50,447 bases of DNA from Zygnema cylindricum (lineage: Eukaryota > Streptophyta > Zygnematophyceae > Zygnematales > Zygnemataceae). Both the position numbers and the translations under genes were made by a program. Positions 42,076 through 50,447 of the stretch are shown here, one piece after another (positions within the stretch are counted from its first letter, which is position 1; each line of letters begins with the position of its first letter). The notes beneath the pieces are model-generated. The model was not told the DNA's origin. It did not search any database and saw nothing but the letters and a program-made list of their open reading frames with translations. The stretch is from positions 64,001 to 114,447 of the forward strand of contig JBBHKE010001083.1 of the NCBI GenBank assembly GCA_037447655.1, read 5' to 3'.

Positions 42076-43040
42076 TTCCATCAATTTGCCTGTAAGGAAT
42101 GGAGGAAATATTCTATGCATCCTCTGAATCCAAGAAATCACCAACCAAAACATCACCATCTGTTTCTGTACCCTCTCATTTCTACCAGAATTCCATAGGG
42201 GTGGCACTCCCCTTTGCTTCTGACATGCCAAACTTTTCTAGCATGTTCCCGATTGCTTCTTTCTGAGTTAAATAAATAATATTATGTTTCATGTCTCTTT
42301 CTACCTGAATTCCTATAATATACTTAGCCTCACCCAAGTCGTTCATTTCAAACCGGGAATTTAGACCTGCTTTTATTTTATTAATCTCATTGATATATTT
42401 ATTAATCAACAACAAATCATCTACATACACTGCCACATAAATCACTCTATCCTCACCTAACATTATATAGACTGAGTGATCTGAACTGATCTTGGTGAAG
42501 CCAAGATTGGTTAGAAACTCTTCTAATTTCAGGTTCCATTGTCTTCGAGCCTGTTTCAAACCATACAGGGACTTCAACAGTTTACAGACCAGATTTTATT
42601 TCCATTTTTCTGCATATATCTCTGGCCGCTTCATATAAATTACTTCCTCCAAATCACCATGCAAGAAAGTCGTCTTAACGTCCATCTGATGCAATTCCAT
42701 ATCCTCCATTGCAGCAAGAGACAACAAAACTCTAACAATGGGAAAGCGAACCATAGGAGAGAAGGTCTCTTGATAATCAATTTCCTTAATCTGACTAATC
42801 CCATAGCGACCAGCCTAGCTTTATATCTCTCAATTGTACTATCAAGATTCAATTTGAATTTGAAGACCCACTTACAACCGATAGCGCTCCAGTTCGGTAG
42901 AAGCTCCAAAAGTTCCCAAGTTTGGGCTTCCATAATTGATTTTATCTCATCATTTACAACCGAGATCCAATGATCCTTTTCAGAAACGGAAAAACTTTCT
43001 TGAATAGTAAGCCGCTCCCCTGTGCTTGCAGAAAAAGCAC
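42076..43040 (-). pseudogene. pol: B2 reverse transcriptase
   Basis: Starts in the IN-RT linker (TIQESFSVSEKDHW, near 43000). Frame 42933-42640 holds MEAQTWELLELLPN, CKWVFKFKLN, YKARLVAM and then a frameshift. Frame 42577-42182 gives KSLYGLKQARRQWNLKLEEFL, SSDHSVYIMLGED, VYVDDLLLINKY (catalytic YVDD intact) and EAIGNMLEKFG. Between 42180 and 42075 the frame is broken. The 5' side ends at about 43040 against LTR-k, so integrase and gag are missing. Confidence 0.85.
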
Positions 43041-43798
43041 TCTTACTAAAATGTTGCCTTATCCAGATTTGAACCTGGGACTGTGGACCTCTATGTAATC
43101 GTACGTCTTAACCACTAAGGCGTTATCGAAACGATACACGTGACGGGTTTCAAAGGTATATAAACATTAACGCAAGAGCTAATTAACAGCAATCTAACCA
43201 AAAGGAGCAATTCATGCATGTACGCGAATCTGAACCGTGTAAAATATGTTTTGATCGAACGGCCTACATTGTAGCCACCACGCGCAGTGAGCTTTTGGCG
43301 TCATTTGGAGATACCGTCACGGGGTGCCACGTGGCGCCACATTATTTGATATCGCAGAAGATGGGAGAAGGAACCATGGCTCTCGATTTGACAGATGTCA
43401 CCTTGTAGACCATGTCGTACAATGGCCGTACAATAAGTACATCTCCTATTGTACCTTCTTGTACTATATAGTGTTCTTATTGGACTAGGGTTAAGTAGTA
43501 GGTAGTCGTGAGTAGACAGACCAAGACTTAGTGATATTTAGGTACCACTCTCTAAAAGAGCTTCTAACTATAAAGGTCATCTTTGACCAACCCTAACTTA
43601 CTGCTCCGGGGAGCAAATTCAGTGATTCTTTTTGCGTTTGACTCAAGGGAGTCTAATCCTCATAAGAGTGAGGGTGGTCAGAATATTTTTGTGCCTGGGT
43701 GGCACTTATTCAGTGGGAAAGTGGAAGGAGAAAATATTATCTTAGAGGCTTTACATAGGCTGCTCATTCTGTGGGTTAATGGAGACCACAGAATTTCA
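43041..43798 (+). mobile_element. Family-A LTR, subfamily II (LTR-k), 5' truncated
   Basis: It matches LTR-c from the tRNA-like module onward: ACACGTGACGGGTTT, GGAGCAATTC, CCACGTGGCGCCAC near 43327, GTAC repeats near 43420-43470, a CTATAAAGG TATA-like site near 43569, and the end ATGGAGACCACAGAATTTCA at 43798. The in-LTR ATG GAG frame is kept. It joins LTR-l at 43799. Confidence 0.8.
43056..43121 (-). other. Best tRNA-like module, in LTR-k (antisense)
   Basis: Minus strand: GCCTTA at the 5' end pairs perfectly with TAAGGC at the 3' end, like an acceptor stem closing directly after a T arm. GGTTCAAATCT is a near-consensus B box within CCAG...CTGG. CGCCTTAGTGGTTAAGACG resembles a D-arm/A box. 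At 66 nt it is shorter than a normal tRNA, so the D/anticodon region is incomplete. Confidence 0.6.
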
Positions 43799-44767
43799 CT
43801 TGTTGCAGTCACTCAAAGTCATAGAGGAAGCTAGAGCCATGGCTGCCTGTGGTATCCTGAGATTTATGGGTAGTAGATTAGTTTATTTATGGTAGTAAAT
43901 TAGTTGATTTACTAAAAGTGAAGTTGTCGGACCCAAGATTTGATCTTGGTATCTACCGGCCATTTGAGCCGTCGGAAGCTTGTAGCTCTATCCATTTAGT
44001 CTATGACTAGTGTTAGATTATATAGTGTTTGATAATTAAATAAACATTTCTACGCTGACAAATTCATTTAAAGGAAACTATTTACACGATACATAGGTTC
44101 GATTATGTAAAAGTACGGATTAAGGTACGGACAAGAAACAAGTACCGCGCATTTGTTTCGATAGCGAAACAAATATCGCGCAAGTATTTTTTGCAGCTAC
44201 GATTAAAATCTGCATTTAATCGGACGGCCGGAATGAATGTCGAGATCGCGGAAGAGGATTTCGGCGGTTTTTGGTCATCGCCACATCGGATGACACGAGG
44301 CAGAATGGCATTGGATTGCGGCATCTCCGGGGTTATGGAAGCGAATCCTGATAAAACACGTGTTGACATTTAGGCCATGTCGTACAATATCCGCACATAA
44401 AGTACACCAACAGCTATAATTTTGTGTACGGAAGTGCAATATGATTGGTTCCATACATCAGTAGATAGAGACTTAGAGAGACATAGGACTTAGAAAAATT
44501 TGTTAGATATGACCCTCTCTCCTAGAGAGCTTCTGTTTAAAAAGGCCAACTTTGACTCTCCATAACTAACTGCTCATGGGAGCAAATTCAAAGATTCTTT
44601 TTGCTATCGACTTAGGGGAGTCTTCCCTTCATAAGGGTGGATGTGGTGAGAGATTTTGTTTGCGAAGGTGGTAGTTATTCTTGCTAAAACAAAAAGGATT
44701 CGGGGTTATTCTAGAGGCTTCATACAAGCTGTCAATTCTGAGGACCTATGGAGGTCTCAGAGTTGTA
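43799..44767 (+). mobile_element. A6 5' LTR (LTR-l), first ~100 bp missing
   Basis: It begins inside the LTR at CTTGTTGCAGTCACTC, then CCATGGCTGCC, the module (43926-44007), GTAC cluster near 44380-44460, W-box pair near 44545, and ends ATGGAGGTCTCAGAGTTGTA at 44767. The CA end is TA here, which turns the codon at the LTR end into TAG. The primer site follows. Confidence 0.85.
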
Positions 44768-44781
44768 GGTTATGGGCCCAC
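44768..44781 (+). other. A6 primer binding site
   Basis: GGTTATGGGCCCAC complements the initiator tRNA-Met anticodon arm over 14 bases, directly after the LTR. It contains the gag ATG at 44772. Confidence 0.75.
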
Positions 44782-45676
44782 ACTCTAGAGTACCCGTCTT
44801 TAATGGAATTGGCTTGATATACTGGGAAAGTATGATGACAGAGCTCTATGCAAGAAAAGGTTTTGGGGGATAGTGAGTGGACAAGTGGGGCTTCCATCAA
44901 GTCTTGGAATCCCTTTAAGGTTTGGAGGAAGCAGATTTACAAGGAAAGCAGATTCATCTTCAGCGGAGGAGACAAAGGAAAGGGAGGTGGTGGACAAAGG
45001 AACGAAGAAGGAGACGACCACGCCAATAGCAATAGGTTCAGCATTCATGTCACCTATTCCGAGGAACGAGGAGAATGATACTCATACCTAGGACTTCAAC
45101 AATATGGTAGTAAAGCACTTCATTCTCCCCCATCTAATTAAACGGCTTGCATGTCCTCATTTGCAAGTAGAAAGGGCATCTGATCTTTGGATGGCTCTCA
45201 TATAGATGTACCGAAGTGGTACGATTCAGCAATAACAGTTGGTTGATCAGAAAGTTAAGGAGTATGTATACAAAGGGGGGAAGATGTTGGATTTTTGCCA
45301 TGAGATTGCTACAATTTTCATGGAGATATGGAGTGCTGGAAAAGAATTAAGTGAAAAGGAAAAGGTTAACTGTTTACTAATGAAGTTACCCGATGAGTTC
45401 GAAAACATAGTTAACCGTGTGCAGGACTTGTTGGACTCAAGGTGGATATGGAACTCAGTGGTAGGAATGATTCTCGTTCAGGAGAATACCATTGAGATTC
45501 GAAGGGGAGGAAAGAGTGGGCAAGCCTTGGCAGCTGGGACTGATTAGAGGACCAAGGATTCTCGAAGACCGGTCAAAAATTACGGATGGGGGAAGAAGAA
45601 AAATCAGACCGACGAGTTCGAACCAAGGGCTCCCAAGGGTTTATGTGATTTCCATAAGAAACCGGGGCACTATATA
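44772..45676 (+). pseudogene. gag: A6 gag, degenerate
   Basis: MGPHSRVPVFNGIGLIYWESMM is followed by a frameshift at the usual LCEKRFWG block. It continues in 44873-45091 (LPSSLGIPLRFGGSRFTRKAD), then after stops KEYVYKGGKMLDFCHEIATIFMEI and KLPDEFENIVNRVQDLLDS (45239-45547). The knuckle near 45640 reads CDFHKKPGHY with later Cys lost. It is similar to A5 gag throughout. Confidence 0.85.
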
Positions 45677-46747
45677 GTGGAGTCCACTAAGCTAACCGAG
45701 CGTCGGTTAAAGGAGGGGCAGATCGATGGAACCACGACAGGAAAAAAAAAAGCCATTGTGACACAGGTTCATGAGGTGGAATCTGAAGACCAAGACGATG
45801 AACTCTTATTGGATAAAGAGTTGGAAGTGACAAACGAGGTAGAAATTCCACTGAAGCAGAAATGTGCTTTCGGTGGATTAAAAGGTGAAGGAGGTTGGAT
45901 TGTAGATTCAAGTGCCTCCAAGCACATGTGTAAGGATAAACACCTGTTCACTAAGATAAGAAAGATTCCCACGGTAGAGATAGAGTACAGGGATGAGAGG
46001 ATAGTCACTACTACTCTTGTAAAATCGGAAGATGTGAAAGTGTTAGAAGAAGGAAAGACATCCATAGTTACATTCTCCGATGTATTATTTATGTTGGAGT
46101 TGAACAAAAACCTCATCTCTACGTCTTTATTAGATGATAGGGGTTTTGATACTAGCACTAGGAAAGGAGTCTTTACTGCTAGTTTTGAGGAGGAAGTCTA
46201 TTTTACTGCTGAAAAAGGCAACCAACGTATGATTAGGCTGATTTTAAGCAATGAAAAGAAGAAACTTTATTATTCTGGTGTTCATGATATAATGTTGTGG
46301 CATAAGAGGCTTGGTCATGTAAATCTAGATAAGTTAAGAGAGATGAAAAAGATGGGAGAAGTGGAAGGAATTCAATTCGGTGAGAGTGAAAATCTAAGTG
46401 ATTGTAGTCGATGTGCTCAAGGTAAAGCACACAAGTTACCCTCCCCAAAAACTGCCACCTATAAGGGAGAAAAGATTCTAGATTTAGTACACACAGATAT
46501 TTGGGGGCCAGACAGAGTGCCATCACCCGGAGGGAAGAGATTTTTCATGACTATCACCGATGATTGGTCTCGATATTCCAGGGTGTATTTTTTGAAAAAT
46601 AAGTCAGAGGCTCACGAATGTAATAAACAATATAAAGCATGGAGTGAAAAACTCCATGAAACCTCAATCAAGAGAGTACGGAGTGACAATGGTGGAGAGT
46701 ATACCTCTAACCAATTTGAGAATTTTTTCAGGGAAGATGGAGTCTAA
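45677..46747 (+). pseudogene. pol: A6 protease and integrase core, 356-codon frame
   Basis: One open frame covers the Glu-rich spacer, protease WIVDSSASKHM near 45895 (Gly of DSG replaced by Ser), HKRLGHVNLDKL and CSRCAQGKAHKL (HHCC complete), HTDIWGPDRVP near 46490, and SDNGGEYTSNQFENFF near 46680. It ends in TAA at 46747 before the third catalytic residue. Except for the protease residue it is well preserved. Confidence 0.9.
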
Positions 46748-47540
46748 CACCAAAAGACAGTTCCAGAAAAATTTGTAACAGAATAGGGTAGCTGAAAGAT
46801 TAAATAGGACGCTAAATGATAGTGCTAGAAGTATGTTGTCGGATAAAAAGATAGGAAAAAGATTTTGGGCAGAAGCAATGAATTGTGCTAATTACCTCAA
46901 CAAAATAGAGTTCTTACTTCGGCTATAAAAGGTCAAACACCTTATAAGAGATGGACCAGCCGAAAACGAGAGATATTTGAGTTCAAGGTTTTCGGGAGTC
47001 AAGTATTCAGTCTAGATACAGATCGTTCTAATTGGAAGTTATATCATAAAGGAAAACCGGGAAAATTATTAGGATATGATGAAGATGTTAAAGGATATAG
47101 AGTATATGATCTAAAAAGGGAAGATATAATCTTGGTAAAGCATCTAGTAGTTATAGATGAAGGAAAGACTGTGGATCCCTTGAAGTATACAAAGTTAGTA
47201 ATATCAAATTTGCGTCAAAAAATTTCGATGACTTTGAGTTTCCTAACTATCTAGGTTTTAGAGAAGATGACATACTTGCAGATACAAATCAGACCGAAAA
47301 AGAATCGCCTGCGAAAACTCTAGTGACAACTCTACCTGAAGCGGAAGACGTGGTGGAAATTGATTCGGAATCAAGGGACAAGGGAGGAGCCGAGAGTGTT
47401 CAAAAGAACCCACGAGAACCATCTATTTCGGCCACAGATTTTGAGAGGGGAAGGAGAAGTAGCAAAAGATTGCAGTAAAAACAGGTTAATAACAAGGTTA
47501 TAAAACTATCTCATCAAGAAGAACCTCAGACTTATGGAGA
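46748..47540 (+). pseudogene. pol: A6 integrase C-terminal part and linker
   Basis: The region of the third acidic residue (VAERLNRTL near 46785) holds several stops in a changed frame. NYLNKIEFLLRL is a frameshifted version of NYLKNRVLTSA. The domain resumes with YKRWTSRKRE, KVFGSQVFSLDTDRSNWK, GYDEDVKGYRVYDLKREDIILVKHLVVIDEGK near 47075-47170. The linker is acidic and Ser-rich and leads to RT. Not functional. Confidence 0.8.
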
Positions 47541-48252
47541 GGCGATGACTTGTCAAGAAAGAAACCGGTGGAAGACAACCATCAATGAGGAGATGGCTTT
47601 AATTATGGCAGCCGATACTTGGGAGCTAGTGGATTGTCCACCTAACCGAAAACAAATGAGTGGTAAGTGGGTTTTCAAATTAAAACTGAACCCGAATAAG
47701 AACATTGACCGTTACAAAGCGCGATTAGTGGCAAAAGGATTTACACAAAAAGAGGGAATCGACTACGAGGAAACCTTTGCCCCGATTGTTAGATTTCCCT
47801 CTGTCCGCATACTTCTCAATCTGGCAGCAGCAAAAAACATGGAGGTGCACTAAATGGACATCAAGACATCCTTTTTGCACGGAGAATTGGAAGAGGAGAT
47901 ATTAATGCGACAACCCAAAGAATTTGTGGAGGAAGGAGAGGAGAGTAAGGTTTGTCGGCTGATCAAATCCCTTTATGGTTTGAAACAAGCGCCTCGACAT
48001 TGGAATAAGAAGCTTGATGAGTTTCTTACCTGTCTGGGATATATCCAGATCAGCTCAAATCACTCAATCTATGTTTTTGAAGATGAGGAAGGTGTTATAT
48101 TTATTGTAATTTATAATGATTTGCTTGTTTTAAGTAAATCAATGGAAAAAATTAATAAACTAAAAACCGATCTTAATACCAGATTTGAAATGAAGGAAAT
48201 GGGGGAAGCAAAATATATTTTGGGAATTCAAGTAGAAAGAGAGCGAGAATGA
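47541..48252 (+). pseudogene. pol: A6 reverse transcriptase, catalytic motif damaged
   Basis: Frames 47545-47853 and 47854-48252 are separated by a single TAA. They hold MAADTWELVDCPPN, GKWVFKLKLN, YKARLVAKGFTQ, DYEETFAPIVRFPS, MDIKTSFLHGELEEE, KSLYGLKQAPRHWNKKLDEFL, SSNHSIYVFEDE. The catalytic site reads VIYNDLLVLSKS instead of IYVDDLLVLSKS: one codon is lost and one of the two Asp is gone, so RT would be dead even with the frame open. Confidence 0.9.
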
Positions 48253-49103
48253 AAGTTTATAAGATTGACTCAAAAGGAAGCAATAGGGAACATGCTGGAA
48301 AAAATTAAGATGGATAAAGCTAATAGCTGTACAACTCCAATGGAGTTAAAGAAGGGAAGTGAGGGGAGTGAGGATGAAAAATCATAGTGTTAGACGAGGA
48401 ATTAAGTCCTGAAGAACAGAAAATCATGCACACTATTCCTTACAGGCAAGTACTGGGAAGCCTAATCTATTATATAAATTGTACCCAAACGGATTTAGCT
48501 GCAGCTATAGGAGTGCTGGGTAGAAGTCTAAATGCTCCCACTAAAAATGATAGGGAGGCAGCTAAGAGAGTCCTTAGATATTTGATAAGAAATACGGATC
48601 TATGGTTGCATTTGGGTGGGGAGAATACAGACATCACTACTTGGAGTGATGCCAGTTATGGTGATGCTGTGATGAGGAGATGTACTTCTGGATATGTATT
48701 ATATGTGGGTGATGGGGCTTGTTGTTGGAGTTGCAAACAGCAAAAGGTTATTACTCAATCCACCATGGAGGTTGAGTATATGGCCTTTTGCTCTGCTGTA
48801 AAAGAATTGATGTGGGTCAAGTCTTTGCTTAGTGAGCTTGGTTGCCTTAAGAGTGGTGTGCACGCAAATTTTCTGTGATAATCATGCAGCAATCGCTATT
48901 TTTGCCAATCCTAAACATCATTTTAAAGCCAAACACATGGACATTAGAATCAACTTTATTAGAGAGAAAGTAGAAAACAAAATAATCAGTTTAGGGTACC
49001 GACCAGATAGCGAGAGGTAGCAAATATGATGACCAAACATGTGCCTTCCCCTAAGCTAATTTTCTGCAAGGAGAAGTGTGGTCTGAAATTGAAGATTGAC
49101 TAG
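48253..49103 (+). pseudogene. pol: A6 RNase H
   Basis: After a TGA at 48250, QKEAIGNMLEKI runs on. Frame 48387-48878 holds SLIYYINCTQTDLAAAI, WSDASYGDAVMRRCTSGYV (Asp), QSTMEVEYMAFCSAVKELMW (Glu kept), then a 1-nt frameshift near 48870 before FCDNHAAIAIF (Asp). Frame 48832-49020 gives HMDIRINFIREKVENKI. The stop is at 49101-49103, directly before the polypurine tract. Confidence 0.88.
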
Positions 49104-49738
49104 AAAATAAGGGGAGTGTGAAAATTGATGGTTCTTTTAGTATTTTCTAGTTCTAAAATAAAAAACAAAAAATAAACCAAGGCAGTTTGCCTCTAACTTC
49201 TCACTTCAACTCCCACACTTGTTGTAGTCACTAAAAGTCGGAGAGGAAGCTAGAGCCATAATTGCCTATGCTATCATGAGATTTACGGGTAGTAGATAAG
49301 TTGATTTACGGTAGTAAATTAGTTGATTTACCAAAAGTAAAGTTGTCGAACCCATGATTTAATCCTGGTATCTACCGGCCGTTTGAGCCGCCGGTAGCCG
49401 GTAGCTCTATCCATTTAGTCTATGACTAGTGTTAAATTATATAGTGTTTGATAATTAAATAAACATTTCTACGCTGACAAATTCATTAAACAGAAACTAT
49501 TTAAGGATAGATAGGTTCACTTATATAAAAGTACGGATTAAGGCACGGACAAGAAACAAGTACCGCACATTTGTTTCGATAGCGAAACGAATACCACGCA
49601 GGTTTTTATTACGGCTACGATTAAATCTGCATCTAATCGGATGGCGGGAATGAATGCCGAGATCGCGGAAGAGGATTTTGGCGGTTTTTGGTCATCGCCA
49701 CATCAGATGACACGTGGCAAAACGACATTGGATCGCGG
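49103..49738 (+). mobile_element. A6 polypurine tract and truncated 3' LTR (LTR-m)
   Basis: GAAAATAAGGGGAG (49103-49116) is followed by TGTGAAAATTGATGG at 49117. The LTR is normal through CACGTGGC near 49714 and breaks at 49738, before the GTAC block. Module at 49345-49427 (minus) with the perfect 8-bp stem CTACCGGC/GCCGGTAG (49372-49379 with 49390-49397). Confidence 0.88.
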
Positions 49739-49960
49739 CTGTCATGCCGCATCGTGTCGGCTGCTCGCGCGCACGATATTCTACCAGCACGCGCGATATT
49801 TGGCGCGGCGCAGGACATAATGCACGCACGCGCGATTTTATGCATGCACACACGATTTCATGCATGCACGCACGATTTGATGCACACGCGATATTTCGTA
49901 CGCACTCGCGGTATTATGCATGCACGCACGATTTTATGCACGCACACACGTTTCCATGTT
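49739..49960 (+). repeat. Minisatellite segment, copy 2 (about 20-bp units)
   Basis: It begins CTGTCATGCCGCATCGTGT, nearly the same as copy 1 at 14749. From about 49765 it has units of the type TGCATGCACGCACGATTTYA, alternating purine-pyrimidine. It interrupts LTR-m. Open frames through it are repeat artefacts. Confidence 0.85.
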
Positions 49961-50447
49961 GTTTCGTCGCACGTGTGTAATAGGATTTCCTACCTCTCTG
50001 AAAATCCCATTACTACAAACAATTTCAACCACACATTCCACACATTGGAAAATACACATCCACATTGGAAAACACTCACATAAGGATAAACTTTAAATTA
50101 GAAGAAGCTTATGTCAACATAACATTAGCTTGGTCTCTTGCCCTCGTGGCTCAACCCTTCAAATTAAAGTGTTTCCTCTACTCTCCACTCTTAATAATTA
50201 TATCTCTTAACTACTAAAACACTATTAAGTTAGTAAGAGATTTCAATGCAAAAATGCCTTTTCTCCAACTTGGTATTAATCGCTCAGGACCAAGATCAAC
50301 CGGAATTTCCACAAAATTTTCCTAAGGAAAAGATGTCTTCTCTCCTCTTACACTTCACTATTTATCCATCATCGCCCTGGACTCGCCAGGCCAGAGTCAA
50401 CGCTCCGTTTTAACAGGATTTTACCTGGGCCAATCATTGATCAGCAA
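49961..50447. other. Right flank, nothing recognised
   Basis: AT-rich, with CACACATTGGAAAA-type short repeats near 50030-50080. No gene, LTR or RNA is recognisable up to the window end. Confidence 0.5.

Noticed and set aside
43056-43121. A genuine tRNA gene
   Set aside because: 66 nt is too short, the D and anticodon arms are incomplete, and it sits within an LTR at a position shared by all relatives.
49633-50083. Similar His/Arg-rich frames near the right end
   Set aside because: Same repeat artefact in minisatellite copy 2.

Overview
This window looks like angiosperm nuclear DNA from a repeat-rich region. It is a graveyard of nested, decayed Ty1/copia LTR retrotransposons. The evidence is PR-IN-RT-RNase H pol order, DSGAS-type protease, HHCC and DD(E) integrase motifs, YVDDL reverse transcriptase, 5-bp target duplications, and primer sites matching the anticodon arm of plant initiator tRNA-Met. 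I see no intact host gene, rRNA gene, conventional tRNA gene or CRISPR array. Every coding region is broken by stops, frameshifts or deletions, so all are called pseudogenes.

Two copia families dominate. Family A has LTRs of about 1.0-1.24 kb (TGTTGAAAT...TTGCA). Copies named here: A1 (+, 4541-7068), A2 (-, 11839-14715), A3 (-, 21359-22785 plus 29283-32841, split by A5), A5 (+, 22786-29277, complete layout with TSD GCTCT), A7 (+, 32842-36877) and A6 (+, 43799-49738). Stray LTRs a, c, d, e and k also belong to it. Family B has LTRs of about 0.64-1.0 kb (TGTTG...CAACA). Copies: solo LTR B0 (9244-9879, TSD GATTG), B1 (-, 16508-21358), B2 (-, 40572-43040), B3 (-, 15221-16507) and a diverged LTR start at 39818.

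Layout: 0.9-4.4 kb holds LTR-a, a 381-bp tandem duplication, a purine-rich tract and a coding-like scrap. 4.5-14.7 kb holds A1, A2 and clustered LTRs, some in inverted orientation, with solo LTR B0 inside LTR-d and a small gag-like piece. 14.7-15.2 kb is a 20-bp-period minisatellite. 15.2-21.4 kb is B3 and B1. 21.4-32.8 kb is A3 interrupted by A5 and by B1. 32.8-36.9 kb is A7. 36.9-39.8 kb holds a decayed unknown ORF, GTCGTCGC repeat clusters and a 740-bp hAT-like MITE with 8-bp TSD. 39.8-43.0 kb is B2, 43.0-49.7 kb is A6, then a second minisatellite copy and a featureless end.

The most notable biology is in the LTRs. (1) Neither family has the usual plant primer site TGGTATCAGAGC. Directly after the LTR lies a 13-15 nt complement of the initiator tRNA-Met anticodon arm, as in Drosophila copia and yeast Ty5. 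(2) The gag start codon lies inside the LTR and the frame runs through the primer site. (3) Most family-A LTRs carry an antisense tRNA-like module with A/B-box-like motifs and a hairpin showing compensatory changes. (4) The LTRs share a dense GTAC cluster with G-box and W-box motifs.
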